The notes under the pieces are model-generated. The model had not been told where the DNA came from and made no database searches. It saw only the letters and a program-made list of their open reading frames with translations. Of a DNA stretch of 64,000 bases, positions 17,128-29,455 are shown piece by piece. Position 1 is the stretch's first letter. Every line of letters starts with the position of its first letter. Source of the stretch: Plasmodiophora brassicae. Lineage: Eukaryota > Endomyxa: Phytomyxea > Phytomyxea > Plasmodiophorida. The stretch lies in assembly GCA_036867785.1 (NCBI GenBank), contig CP145427.1:372001-436000 (forward strand), read 5' to 3'. Both the position numbers and the translations under genes were made by a program.

Positions 17128-17143
17128 GGCGTTTTTGGCGCCC
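17128..17143. promoter_or_regulatory. GTTTTTGGCGCC element upstream of the copper transporter
   Basis: The + strand contains GGCGTTTTTGGCGCC, which includes an exact match to the E2F consensus TTTSSCGC (TTTGGCGC). It lies in the 250-bp gap between the end of the eight-CNBD gene and the start of the copper-transporter gene, both on the minus strand. Regulatory use is inferred from position and recurrence. Confidence 0.35.
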
Positions 17144-17215
17144 GCACGGATCGCATCACAACTTGCGCGACTGCGGGACGACGGAAGTGCGCCAGTGTGG
17201 GCCGGGCGGCGACGT

Positions 17216-20200
17216 TTATTGGTCGGCGTTGGCCGACGGTCTGGGAGATCTGAGCTTGGGCCGCGTCAGATCGATCTTGACCACGTGCGGATCCGTCGTC
17301 TTCGGTGCGATCCTCGGCGAGCGCGGCGCTTTCTGCGCGTCGGCGACGTCGACGACTTTGTCGGGGACGGCCTCTTCCGGTGCGGTTGCCAGGACGTCAT
17401 CGCTGTCGGGCGCCGAATGCGCCGGCTCGGTCGGCTCAGCGATCGATGGCAGTTCCGGCTGCACCGGATCGCCAGCAATGGACTGCACTGGAATTGCACG
17501 TTCGGCCTGGCTCTGAACTACAGAGATTCGGCGCAGCTTGCGCTGGTGAACGAGCTCCTGGATTGGGGCCAAGATCTCGGGGGCCACTGACAGGAACTTC
17601 TGGAAGCACGAATGCGATATCGACAAGAACAGGCAGGGTGTCACCGTCGTCGCCGTCGCATTCCTGCAGCCATGGCTCATCAATGCGGGACTGGATCATG
17701 CGAAACCTGACACGATTCTCACCGAGGCGAGTTCGAGTCCAGCAGAGCGGCCTCGCCGAAGTATTCGCCTGGGCCGAGAAGACCGAGTTCCTTCATGCCA
17801 ACCGTAACCTGCGGTGCACGAACCATCAGCGGCGTTGTGTGCATGAGCGCACCTGCTTGGACCTGGACGGTTCCGTTCAGGATAAGGTACAGGTAATCGC
17901 CAGCGTCGCCTTCCCGAAACACTTCCACATCACGTTCGACGGATTTGTACGTCAACAACGATGCCAGCAATTCCTTTTTCGACCACTGCATGACATAGTA
18001 GTGAGCAACAAGTACTGAAACGCGGTTCCGGAAACTGGTACTCGTACCGGTTTGTTCTCGCGCAGGCTGTCGAACAACTTGAACTTCTTGAGCGTCCCGG
18101 CGGTTCGGTACAGGATCAGCGACGTGAACGAATCGGTCAGCTCCGGGGCGATCTTCTTCAGTCGCACGAATGATTCGTATTTGAGAACGCAGAGAAGGCT
18201 TCGGTCCAGACCTGCCCGACGGGTCTCAGAATCTGCACCAGCGCGCTAGAATTCCCGCTCTCACATGTAATTGTCGCGGTTCGCGTCGTGTTGAAAATGA
18301 GTGAGATCTCGCCGAACCAGTCGTTTTCTCGCAGGATGCTCAACTCGATGACGCGATTGTCATTGATAACGGTGACCTTCAGGCGCCCCTCGATGACAAG
18401 ATAGAACTCCCGATCAGCATCGCCCTCCCTGCAGATGACTTCACCAGGTTCCGCCTCCTTGAACTCGAACAGTGTTCCCAGCAGCGACATCTTCGACCAC
18501 TGCCAGCTGCGTCAAACCAAACAGTATCGCGTCCAGACGTGTTCCGCAAACCGGTTTGTTCTCCTTGACACCCGCGAAGAACGCCAATCGGGACAGCCAG
18601 GTCGAGCTTCGAAGGTTAACGGTCTGGTCGACCCGTCGAGCGAATCCAGGGGCGATCTCGGCGAATTTCGGGTAATTGTTCAGCGGTAGACTGACACGGT
18701 GATGAGAGGTCGCTGAATATCGAAGAAGGCACCGACAACTGACACCAAGAACAACGTTGGCTGTGTCGTCGTAACGGTCGTGGCGCACAGCTTGCCGAGG
18801 TCGCCAAACCAGTCGTTTGTAGACAAGGTAGCGGTTTCCACGGCGCGTACCGCCTCACTGGAGGTGGCAGCCCTGGTTGTGGAGACGGACACCTACAGAA
18901 CGGCCAGCAGTTAATCGTTGAACGGCCACGTCTTTGGACGGTTCAGATACCTGTCCCCGAACGATGTGATAAATGCAGGTCGACGGGTCGCCCATTTGAT
19001 GGACAACGGCACCCTGCTCGTACTGACGGAACTGGAACAGCGCAGCCAGTGCCATAAGCTTCTGCTCGTCGAACTGAATCAGGGGCCCTATCTCCTTGAT
19101 CTGTCCACAGGGACAAATATCAGAAGAGGCGTTCCAGCAAGGCGACATGCGGACGTTACCTTGAGGTTGGAAAAGTACGGCAGCGCCTTAAGAACGTCGG
19201 ATACAGTTTGCAACCGTGCCTTGACGACGTGTTTGTTGGAATCTAGGGAGGGAACGATTCGACGAAGCTTGAAGAAGTTATCCTTGCTGATGAACGCAAA
19301 CACGCTGTCGCGTATTGTTGTGGCGCTAACCAGCCGATCGCACGACGACGTCAGGCAGTACACCCCTGTTACATATATTCAGTTGACGTTATATACCCTT
19401 ACGCAGCGTTCCCCGCTTTCGCTCACCTAAGACGTCTCCTTTGTTGAAAACCGTCAAGGGGACTTCGGCACCGGCAGGGTTCGTATAGCTCGTAGCAACG
19501 CTGCCGTCGATGACAATGTACATGCCGTCCGCAGAGTGCCCCTTTGGAACACGTGAATCAAAACTACGGGTTGCCGTTTCCGCACAAGGCGACCCATATA
19601 CCTGGCGCCAAAGATTGTGTTGCTCGGGGAACGTCATGATGCGGATAACGGACGATACCTTTGAACAGCGTCAATAACCACCCGTCGATTTACAAATAGA
19701 CCCGGTTTACGAAGCATAGGACGGATTCTGACAAATCGTCGAATAATGGAATTTTCTTCAGAAGCCCGACCCTGTCGTTGACGGTGGCGGAGCCCCAGAC
19801 ACTGGCTTTACGACGGATGTCGCCTATCAGGGCCTGCAGAACCGTGATCAGCAGACCTGCTTTCCGTTCAGGCGAGTCGCTGACCTTTGTGGGTTCAACG
19901 CTGGGAGCCGCGCCAACGCTTTTCGGTGCCTCCTCAATCGCTTTGGGTTTCTTGCTGTAGAGGTTGTCTTTTAGGATGGGCAGACATTCGGGAGCGATTC
20001 TGGACGCACACCCGGGTCAGCCCACCAAGCTCTTCATGTTGACGTCGACAGCATACCGCAAGAACTGGTCGAATCGATCACCGGGCAGGACGAGGAAGAG
20101 GCAGTTGGTGGCGGTCTTGAACTGGAACACGCTCAGACCCTGATTGACCAGAGCCGATCCGCCCAAATAGCTCCCAGCCGGGATACTGTCGACCACGTTC

Positions 20201-22610
20201 CCGTCTTGAAGGCAGTTTACTGTCCCGCTGCTGATCAGGTACAGGTTATCGAACTGCTGGCCTTGGTCCACGATCACCACATCGCTCTTCATTGGCGAAT
20301 ACTTCATCATTGTCGCCAACAGCTCCACCTTTGACCACTACGAGAAGCCTGAGCAAGCAATAACGACCACGAACGTTTTAGGCGAGGCTCCCTACTGGTT
20401 TGTTCTCTTTGACGTGACGGAATATGTTGAACCGCTGGAGGGCATTACTGGTGCTGCGACGCGTCATGCGGTCAGGTAACATACTACCCCGACAGTATTC
20501 CAGTGCAAACCGATGCAGGATAAGGCTGGAGAAGCTTTCGGAGAGTTCTGGGGCGATATCGTTGAACACACGGAAAGAACGTTCGTCGAGGATGCAAAGG
20601 AGAGTGTCCGTTAAACACGTTACCGTCGCCGTCCGAGGTGAATCAAGCAACAGCGACATTTCACCGAACCATTGCCCTAGGAGCACGCCCGTCAGTACCA
20701 TGTCAGTAAATTGCCAAGGTCCGCCTGGTACCCGTGATGAGCTCATCGATGGTGAGCTCTGCGTCATCGTCGGCATTGGCGACGCTAACGCGGCATCGTC
20801 CGTTGGCGATGATGTAAAACCCGGTGCTGAATTCGCCTTCGCGGCAGACGACATCGCCGTCGGCGAATTGTTTGAATTTGAACAGGGATCCTAGTAGAGC
20901 TAACTTCGACCACGGCTTGTTCTCCTTGATCTTGGCGAAGAACGGCATCTTCTTCAGCCAGTCGGCCGTACGAACGTGCAGGTTGCGATGAATCGCATTC
21001 TGCAATTCGGGGACGCACTAAGCCGATGCGTCAGTCACGGGCGATCCCAACATCGTGGCATTAACGACAGATGATACCTCAGCGAATTTCTCAAAGTCCT
21101 GCCGGTCGAGACGTAGCAGAGTGGTGTGAGCGCGACTGGTTGCCGTCACGGTACGAAGCGGGCTTTCCCCTGTCAGGGCGTCTTCGCCGAACCAGTCGCC
21201 GTTCTTCAGCTGGTTTAGCTGGATCGGGGTGCCCCCGTCCACGGCGGGAACCGACCAGATCTCTATGGCACCTGATCCCCGCAGATGAGACAAGACGATA
21301 GCACCGGTTAGGGGCAGCCGACCATCAAGAATGATGTAGAAGGTGTCCGCCCGCTGTCCTTGCTGGAATACGTCTTGACCGGCACCGGCCTCAGTGTATC
21401 GGAACAGCTGCGCCAACAGCTTCAGCTTCTCTTCGTCGTAGTTGGTCACCAGACCGCCGTGTTTCGCCTTGGTCGTCAGCGACGACGCGATGAAGGGGAT
21501 CGATTTCAGCGCCACGCTCGTGCGCTGCTCCAGCGCCTGCTGTAGGGCGTCACGAATCTTGACGTCTCCGTTCTCAATGTAATCTGTGCGAAACGGATTG
21601 AGAAGAGAACCGCATGGACGTCTCACTGCAAAGTACGGTCGAAATCGTCTCGGCGAAGCGAAAGGCATTGCGTATTGTCCAGGACCGTCGTCACGGTTGC
21701 GGTTTGCTTGCAGGACGTCATCAGCGACACCTCACCGAAGTACCCGGGCGATTTCAGAACGCCCAGGTGCACGCCATTCGATGCCATTGAAACGGCGCCG
21801 TTCCGAATGACGTAGAACTTGTCGCCTGCGTTTGTGCATCAGCGGGGAACTGGGCCAGACAGGTGCAGAGGTGCGGGACTAACTGTCTCTGCCTTCTTCG
21901 AGGATCACGGTCCCCGCCGTCCTGAAGACTTCCTCTTTGAAGAACGACGACAACCTGCGTAACCGAGGTTCGATCCCGCAGCGCGCTAACGAATCGTCGC
22001 TGTCGTACCGCTGGAGTTCCTGGTCGGAGACGCCGTGGAAGAACGGCGAGCGTCGCAGGATCAGGATGCGCTCGAACAGGCCGGACGTCAGCGTCATCAG
22101 CTTGGGCGTCGTTTTGTTCCGCATGTGGTGGGCGCCGGCCTGTTGTTTCGCCGCCACCCTGGGCGACACCGGCGACCATTTGTCGACCTCCGACATGGAT
22201 GTCTCCGACTCCTCCGTACACTACCGTCGACAGCGCTAAGCACCAACGAAACGAGCGCGCTGCGCTCCGTACCGTGGTCAGTGCCTTCTGCATGGATTTC
22301 ATCGACTTCTGCAGGACTTTCCATCGCGACCCGGACCGGGGCTGGGCGTCGCTCGCGGTCGCCGTTGATGTGGACGCTGATGACGAACCCGATGAGCGGC
22401 GACGGGCTTCCGTTTTACGATGGTCGTCCGCCGGCCGGCGCTGCAGGCCGGCGTCGACCGAGAATGCGCCGCCCTGCCCGTCTTCGGGATCCTCCAGGAT
22501 CAGCTATCGCACGGGGGGTGTCAGACGAGCGGCGGGACCGAGGGACGGCGCGCCCCGCGGACCTTCTTCTTCGACCCGATGCGTTTCATCAGGTCCCGGA
22601 CGGTCGACAT
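17216..22610 (-). CDS. Eight-CNBD giant cyclic-nucleotide-binding protein
   Basis: A paralogue in design of the gene at 10803, on the other strand. The start at 22610 gives MSTVRDLMKRIGSKKK; three short introns lead to CTEESETSMSEVDKW in one frame. Eight CNBD-like units follow, near 21900-21680, 21440-21060, 20910-20520, 20330-20060, 19640-19260, 19080-18700, 18490-18190 and 17990-17720. Best cassettes are unit 3 (FGEMSLLLDSPRTATVTC) and unit 7 (FGEISLIFNTTRTATITC). Units 2 (FGEDALTG) and 8 (FGEAALLDS) are partial; 4 (GGSALVNQG) and 6 (FGDLGKLC) look unable to bind. Linkers repeat WLKKMPFFAKIKENKP followed after an intron by WSKLALLGSLF. A donor GTATGC near 20050 joins FDQFLR to IAPECLPILKD, so this is one gene. 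The C-tail is Pro/Ala/Glu-rich. No catalytic domain is seen. Confidence 0.75.
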
Positions 22611-22974
22611 CGCGACGACGACGACCCGGGGCGATTGCGACACAGTGGATCGCGCGAGATTCCCGCGCTGGCTGAGCGCGCTCCCGCGCTGAGATATTTA
22701 TCCGCATGCGCCCCTGCAGGATATCACATGACCGCCGCAGCCGCCGACCCGTCTGGCGGTGTACGGCGGCGTACCCCCCAAAACACGATGATCAAATCGG
22801 CGCGGTCCGACGCCCAGCAGACAAACAGCGGCAGCTGCTGTAGGGTCGGCGGCATGCAGCCCCGGAGTTTTTGGGCTGGGCGATGCTGTTGACAAAATGC
22901 GTCAGGTTTTAGGACCTGTCGCATATGAAGAAACAGGGCACAGGTTCGCATCGACGTCCGCTGCCCAGCCTGTA
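22611..22974. other. Intergenic between two minus-strand genes
   Basis: This holds the presumed promoter of the eight-CNBD gene and the 3' flank of the SPEF2-like gene. A TTTTTGGG stretch at about 22868 may be a weak form of the recurring TTTTTGGCG element. I see no gene. Confidence 0.4.
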
Positions 22975-25900
22975 TTACTTGGGGATCGGTATGCCCGGTA
23001 TGACCGGTCTGGCTGGTCGGGCTTTGCGGTCGTTCAACGTGGCGCAGCATTCGCGAATCCACTCGTCGTCCAGCGTCACGCGTTCCTGAGGCACGGGTCA
23101 GGTCCAAGGAGCCGTACAGTCATGGGGGGTCGATCGTGCGCATACGCGAATGAGGGAGTCCTGGCAGGTGGCGGCACTCTCGAGAATGCTGTTGAGAGCG
23201 GCATCGAACTCGGCGTGTAATGCAGCGACACCTGGCGACGCTGCCTGATCGGACGCAACGGAACCCTTGACGTGGGCAATGCAACCGATTGCTGCCTCGG
23301 TAGCATCCTCGCCGCTCTTGGCTCGTAGGCATTCCTCTCCCCATTGTCGTGCTCGCCCTCGGTAGATGCGCTCACCCAGTTCCAGACCTGACGATGCAAC
23401 GTTTCAGTACAGCGGCATCGCACGCCGATATACAGACCCACCATCCATTACAAGCTGGTGCCGCTCCCGGATTCGTTGCGCCCAGGCAGGCCTTTTCGAT
23501 TGCTCGAGAATACCCTCAAGCCTGTCACAATGCTGTTCAGCAGCATCCCACAGGACCTGCTCGATGTCGTCATTGGGCATCTTCATGTTCCGTCAGCGGG
23601 ACGCTTCTGCCATGGATACGTCCCGCATCGTACGTTGGCGACGATGCGTGCGCTGACGTTATTGAAGTCGGCGCAGTCGTTGAGCGCCGACACGAACTCG
23701 TCAACGTCGCCCTGGGCGTACCGCTTGGCGCTGTCGATCAGTTGCAGGGACTGGCGCACGTGCTCTCGTACGACTTGACGATATTCTTGGTCGATAATGT
23801 TCGTCCAGCACTGGACCACCACCAACGGGAGTCAGTCACGTGGGCCGGTCAGACAGACACACCCTGGGGATTCACCTGCAGGAGGTTGACAGCGGAATCG
23901 TAATCGATGGCACCCGGGGCTTTCTCAGGGACGAACACCTTCCCAGCGGACGCTTCGCTTTCCGTTACGATCCGCGTGATCTGCCTGTCGAGATCATCAG
24001 GTCCAGGTTCAGGGTTGAGCACGTGCAACGGGGAATCCGGGGGCTGGGCCTGCGCGAATTCGTCGGCGACTGCCGGTGGCAGACCGGTAATGATCCAGCT
24101 GGACGACGCGCAGGACGCCGCCAGACGCGTCGCGATCTCGACAAGCAACGGGATCCCGGGGGCATTCTTCGGGTGGTTCAGAGCTTTCTGGGTCGATTTG
24201 CGCCAGTCGGCGTCGGTTTCCGCCCCGACTATCGTGCAACGTCAGACGCAAGGCAGCACCCCTTGATGACGCGCGCATGCAAACCTTCTGCCCCCTGCTT
24301 CAGACGATCCAGGTACGCGTCGAACGATACATGGTCTAGCAGGAACGAGGACGAAAGCGGTGCCGGCAACGTCGCGTCACCCGCGGCGATCAGCGCCAGC
24401 TTAACGGGTACCAATGGGGCTGATCGTCCGACCGCGGCGTCAGTGCCCATTCGCTTCCATGGCGAATGATAAATGTACCGCGAGATGCGGGCCGGGGCCG
24501 TCCTGCACCCACCACTGAGCGAACCTCGTCCAGGTACGGGCTACCCTGCAGGGTCCCTGTCGTCGTCGACGACGACTTCGACGTATGAGCCGACGTGCAC
24601 GGGGTACGACCGGAGCCGGGCCATACCAGATAGGATGAGACGGCGTTGTCGTGGGCGGTGGGATCGGGATCGTTGGCGAAGAGGTCGGTGTCCGGTTCGA
24701 CAGTCGGTGTCGCCACGCTGACCTTGCCCCCGTGATCGTCGTTCTGTACCGCGTGAAACCATCTACGCCCAGGGAAGCGGGTTGGATGACGTTCCAGGCG
24801 GGGGCGTGACGCGCAGCGCGGCGAACCTGAGGAACGCGTCGCGATCGACGAGCGCACCGGGCGACGCCTGGCGGTGCCCAGCGATCCGGACGCTGGCCGC
24901 GACCAGACGCGATACGATCCCAGTGCAGAACGCCATGTGCGACCGCCTTGCCTGGTCCTGGACGTGTTCCTACGACGCGGTTGATGCGCCCGAATTCGGC
25001 CGTTCAAGCAGCCGGCACCCGCCTACCCGGCTTCGTCGGGCGCGTTCCAGCAACTCGTTCTGCAGGGCGGTGCGCTCGTCGGCGCTGGCGGCGTCCACCT
25101 CATCGCACATTCTCTGGAACGCCTCGCGCCACGCCCGATGTGCGGCCAGGCGATCGTCGGCGTCGAAGCCGTCCTTCAGGCGGCGGCGTTCCCACGCCTT
25201 CTCCAACCCGTCGACGTCGACCTCAACTGGCCCAAGTTCGGCATCGCCGTTCGCGGACGCCACCGCTTCCAGCGACTCATCGCCTTCAACCGCTTTCTCC
25301 AGCGCCGCGCGTCGTCGTCGCGCGCGTTCGGCGCGCGCCGCCCGATCCGCTTGCGCGCGCGCTCGCAGCTGCAATATATGGTCAGCGCCCTAATATCCGT
25401 GCGTCGACCCCACCCCACCTGCTTCATGATCGTCTCCGATTCATTGGCCGTCGCCTGCGGATCGGGGAGCTTGACGGCGAGACGCTCTATGAATTCGAGG
25501 ACGGTGGCGGCGTCCTCCGGCGCGGGCACGGGTACCGCACTCGGTGCGCGCGCGTCGTCGTCGTCGTCGGGGACTTCCGTCACGCTGGACCTCAACTGCA
25601 GGATGTTGTCGAACTCGGCGAGGCCATCGCGCATGTCGTGTACCGCCCGACTGTGAAGCGCTTGACGACGACGATCGCGTTTGCCACGAACGAATAGCTC
25701 CAATTCCAGCTGGTGCGAGTGCTGTCAGACGACGACGGGCTGGCTGGCTCTGCGCTCGTCGTCGAATCGTTACCTCCCGACGTTCATTGGCGAAAATGCG
25801 ATCGCGGTTGACTTTCGCCTGCTGACTGGAGGCGATAGCGCCCGTTTGCCGATCGACTTTTCGCTGGTGCATGTGCTCCTGTTCAGCACGGTAGCGCTCG

Positions 25901-26619
25901 AGGAACGCATCCCGCTTCCTTCGTAGCTGTTCGTCCTGGTCGCGGTCGAACGCACGCTCCTGGGCCTGGACAAAACCAGTGAGTCCCCAGGGAACGTGGA
26001 CGGGCGCCGGCCGACGATGTACCAGTTGAGCTTCGTAGAAGCGCCGCATCAAGAGAACGTTGTCGGTAACGGGGACGCCCTTGTCCAAAGTGGCTGTCAC
26101 CAGCAGCCGTTCACGAGCGTCAGCCTCGTCGTCCCCAGCAGAGTCCGTCGTCGACGACGACGTTCGGGGGACCTGCTCTGCAATCAGGACGAAGACAAGC
26201 AGGGCGCGCCCGCAATCTAGGACCTGGCTATGCGACGCGTGCGATGCCTTCCGAATGCGCTTCAAAAGGCGCACAGCGGCGTTGGGTCGCTTGGCGATGA
26301 TGTCGTTCACGGTGCGCTGGCTGACCTGCAGATGGAACGCACGACACAGCCAGCTGACCAGGAGCGAGAAGTTCGACAAGATCGCCGCCGGTGTCGATTT
26401 ATCGCGAAACCTGAGCGGCTCACAGCGCGGTGAGCGTCGTACAACCAGGAGGGCTATACGCGTACAGGCCAACCTTGAGAACGTATCGTCGGAGATGCCC
26501 CCGAGCCGGTGCATGATCTGGGCGAATCGGTACCCGTTGGCGAACGCCTCAGGCAGGTCTTCCGTGACGGGTATCGTCAAACCCTGTTCCCGGATCCAAA
26601 CACGCGCCATCTGCGACAT
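22975..26619 (-). CDS. SPEF2: SPEF2/CPC1-like flagellar central-pair protein (possibly two genes)
   Basis: The first exon reads MSQMARVWIREQGLTIPVTE, then FANGYRFAQIMHRLG: the CH-like N-terminus of SPEF2. After an intron, QVSQRTVNDIIAKRPNAAVR matches the next conserved block. Long charged coiled-coil exons follow (25,700-25,950, and RRRAALEKAVEGDESLEA near 25,300). A later exon, SSWIITGLPPAVADEFAQ, could be the decayed adenylate-kinase-like part of SPEF2. The last exons, GLELGERIYRGRARQWGEE and ERVTLDDEWIRECCATLND, end at a TAA at 22975. The weak point is 24,390-24,760, where two frames compete. If they do not join, a second gene starts near 24450 (MGTDAAVGRS). SPEF2 acts in the C1b projection of motile axonemes, implying swimming zoospores. 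Confidence 0.55.
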
Positions 26620-27233
26620 GGGCGGCCGCCCGACTACAATAATTATTACCGTATGCTTGACGACCCAACTCAAGGTACCGTGCGGGCGATCCGTTAGCGA
26701 ATCAAAAGCCAGATCGGGCAACTCTCTACTGCAGTGGTAACGTTGCACCACATGCACGCCCGCTCGGCTGTAGGGATTTAGGTAGCGTTCGATTTGGTGC
26801 AGTTTCGAGCCGGATGGAGCAGAACCTGTTGACGGGCTCGGTTCGGCGTCGTCGACGTCCAACCGGTTGCGCGACACGCTTGCATCCGCTGTCTGGCACA
26901 GAATCCAGATGGAGTCCGTGGATTTGCATCTCCCGGTGCGACCTCCACCACGACTGACAGGTCGGACGCTGTATCGAGGAGTCCCGCTAGAGAGCATCTG
27001 CTGCTGCTCGTTTATCGTCTCCGGGTCCCCCTGGGCCCCTCCTCCTCCAGCTGCAGAGCCCCGCCGGAAAACTGCGGCGCATTTCTCCGAGCAAAATTTC
27101 GATTGCGGTCCCCCGTGGCCCGTGCCGGGTTGGGCTGATGATCCGCTGAAGCTTCCCGGAGTCCACAGAACCAGTTGCGCGGCGGCGCGTGGGGAAGTCA
27201 CCTTTGCCACAGCTGCTGGTGGCGGCGAAGGAC

Positions 27234-27996
27234 ATGTTCAACGCCGTATACGTCCCGTTGCTTGGCGCTGCCCTATGCTCGGCGGTCGGTGCCGTCCTGG
27301 ACGAATTCTGCGACCCGTTCCTGGTGGCCCCTGTTGACCCAGCGGCGAACCTTCGCGACTGCGCCCTGGCCGACGATATCACCCGGTTTGCGTTTCGCTG
27401 TTTCCAGCACAGGCCTGCCCGTCCACCGGATCTACCAGCACATACGCCAGCAGACGATTTCGCCGACGTTGTTCTCACCACGCTTGATGGCAACGAGGAT
27501 GCCGCGTACGTGGAGATCGTACTCGACATGCTGAATGCGGTTCGTGGTACGGACACACGCGCAACCTCGGAATCGCAGCGGCTATTCGGCGATGCGCTCA
27601 CGAAGCTTGCCGAGCGTTATCCGTCGCGCTTCATGTACACTGTATACTGGGTTATCGGGGCCTTGGCGGGCGAGCACGCCCGGTGCCCTGTTTCCACGAC
27701 TGCAACCATTGTAGTCGATGCGGTATCGGAGCATATCCCCACATTTCGTGCCCTGCTTCTCAAGGTAACCATGATCACACTGCTTCGAAGCAGGTCTGCC
27801 AGGTGAGTGACGGTGCCCATAGTTTGCAGTGGACAATGGCGTCGAGTCGCTGTACGAACTGTACGTGAAATCACAGGAGCTGCTGGGTGAGCCACCGCCC
27901 GCCTCCTTCCTCCTGTACGCGCTTCGGCGATCAGTCGATCTGGTTGCCGACGCGCAACACGGCGCTCATCGCATTGCCTCTCGTCTGCTCGCGTAA
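27234..27996 (+). CDS. Unknown protein, tandem copy A
   Basis: I do not recognise the family. Exon 1 begins MFNAVYVPLLGAALCSAVGA and carries DEFCDPFLVAP, LRDCALADDITRFAFRCF, YVEIVLDMLNAVRG and a helical region ending RALLLK. A GT–AG intron of about 56 nt then joins, in phase 0, to FAVDNGVESLYELYVKSQEL and RSVDLVADAQHGAHRIASRL before TAA. The protein is about 235 residues, helical, with repeated Cys and aromatic positions. Its neighbour at 28322 is a clear duplicate with the same intron position. ARM/HEAT-like helical packing is a guess from the pattern. The 5' end overlaps no other gene. Confidence 0.65.
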
Positions 27997-28321
27997 GCCT
28001 CCCGTTGTGAACGTAACGTCCGGTACGTACTGACCCACCACGCAGGCGGGTTGGATTCGCTCGTGAAGCCGGGCTCTGGCTCCCAGGGGACCTTGTCGTT
28101 CGAAAGGCATGCTGGGATGCCGTTGTCCAACAGGTACGACGTAAAGCCAACGCCGGGCGATCCGGCATCGACGTCCACGTAGACCCGCTACATTAATACA
28201 GCCTTGACACCTCTATCAGTCTGCAGATCCATCCCCCATGCCTGGCGGACGGCTAAATTTGAACTGGGTGGGTTCCGGTGAGCCGAATCGTCATTCAGTA
28301 CAGTGGCTGTCGACGAGCGAC

Positions 28322-29070
28322 ATGGTGGGCGCAGGGGGCGTCGACCGCGTCGCAGCAATCCTTGCGGGCGTCGTCGCATGCTCGATAGCCGGTGCCGTTC
28401 AGGACCGGTTCTGCGATCCGTTCGTTGCGGCACCCGCCGATCCTGATGCAGACCTTCGCGACTGTGCGCTGGCGGACGGGATCACCCGCGTTGCGTTTCG
28501 ATGCTTCCAGGACAGACCGCTTCCGACATCAACACCAGCTAGCGGCGTCGATCTGTCCACGCTGGATTACAATTGGGATGCAGAGTATGTTCGAATTGTA
28601 CTGGACATGCTGGACGCGGGTCGAGGTGCGAACGCCTCCGAATCGCGGCATTCGCTCCAGGACGCGCTGATGAAGGTTATCGCACGTTATCCGTCTCGAC
28701 GCGAGCACGCCCTGGCCTGGGTCATCGGAACCCTGCTGGACGACATCGAACGCGATCGTGTGCCAGCGTCGTCTGTTGGCGTGGCCGTAGACGTGGCGTT
28801 GAATACGATACCCAATTTCCGCGTCCTGCTTCTGAAGGTAACCACGATGGCACGTATTGCTGGCGAACGACGACGAATAACGTTATCGCCCTGCAGTTTG
28901 CGCTGGACAAGGGCTCACAACCTCTAGTCGAGGTGTTCATGAGATCACAGGAGATTCTTGGACGGCCATTCCCTGCGGCGTACCTGTTCCACGCGCTGCG
29001 GTTGTCAATGCGTCTGATTGCCAACGAGCAGCACGGCATTCATCGCATCGCCGCGCTGTTGCTCGCGTAA
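28322..29070 (+). CDS. Unknown protein, tandem copy B
   Basis: Duplicate of the gene at 27234. Exon 1 aligns throughout: QDRFCDPFVAAPADPDADL, LRDCALADGITRVAFRCF, YVRIVLDMLDAGRG, YPSRREHALAWVIGTLL and RVLLLK. An intron beginning GTAACCACGATGG sits at the identical codon boundary and the second exon reads FALDKGSQPLVEVFMRSQEI, then EQHGIHRIAALLLA. The copies are clearly diverged in protein sequence, so this is not an assembly artefact. No signal peptide stands out; the head VDRVAAILAGVVACSIAGA is hydrophobic and could be a helix or weak anchor. Function unknown. Confidence 0.65.
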
Positions 29071-29455
29071 GCCATCGTGCCTGTGCAGACGTCCGCGTGG
29101 ACGCCCACTGAAACATGACAACAGGCGAGTTGGGTTCGGTCGTGAGGCCGGACAATGGCTTCAAGGAACCCTCGAGACACGAAAAGCCTGCTGGAATTCG
29201 GTGTTGCAACGCACGCGTCCCTATAAGCCGACTGTACCAATCGATCCGGCATCGACGTCGTCGGTACCCACTTTGATCCGGCAATGTCACTAAAGACGTT
29301 CATCCTGCTTGGACGAACGCAGCGTCGTTACACGATAAATTAACAATGGCTTGGTTTAGTGATGCGGAGCACGCGTCATGATGGCGTCTCCTCCGAGAAC
29401 GGGTCCTGGTCTGTCACTGATTCAGAGCGCGTTTCTGGATTCAATTCGCTGCCGG
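29071..29455. other. Convergent intergenic region
   Basis: This lies between the stop of tandem copy B (+) and the stop of the VPS9-domain gene (-). It presumably holds two 3' ends. I see no further gene or repeat. Confidence 0.4.

Noticed and set aside
20017-20030. Stop near 20017 as the end of a separate CNBD gene
   Set aside because: A donor GTATGC just before it joins in frame to IAPECLPILKD, continuing the repeat series, so one gene is simpler.
22035-22892. Long + strand frame of 285 codons
   Set aside because: Antisense to the spliced N-terminal exons of the eight-CNBD gene; no family signal.
23458-23778. F-box-like + strand frame (SIPQDLLDVVIGHLHVPSA)
   Set aside because: It is the antisense of exons of the SPEF2-like gene, which splice consistently; the likeness is chance.
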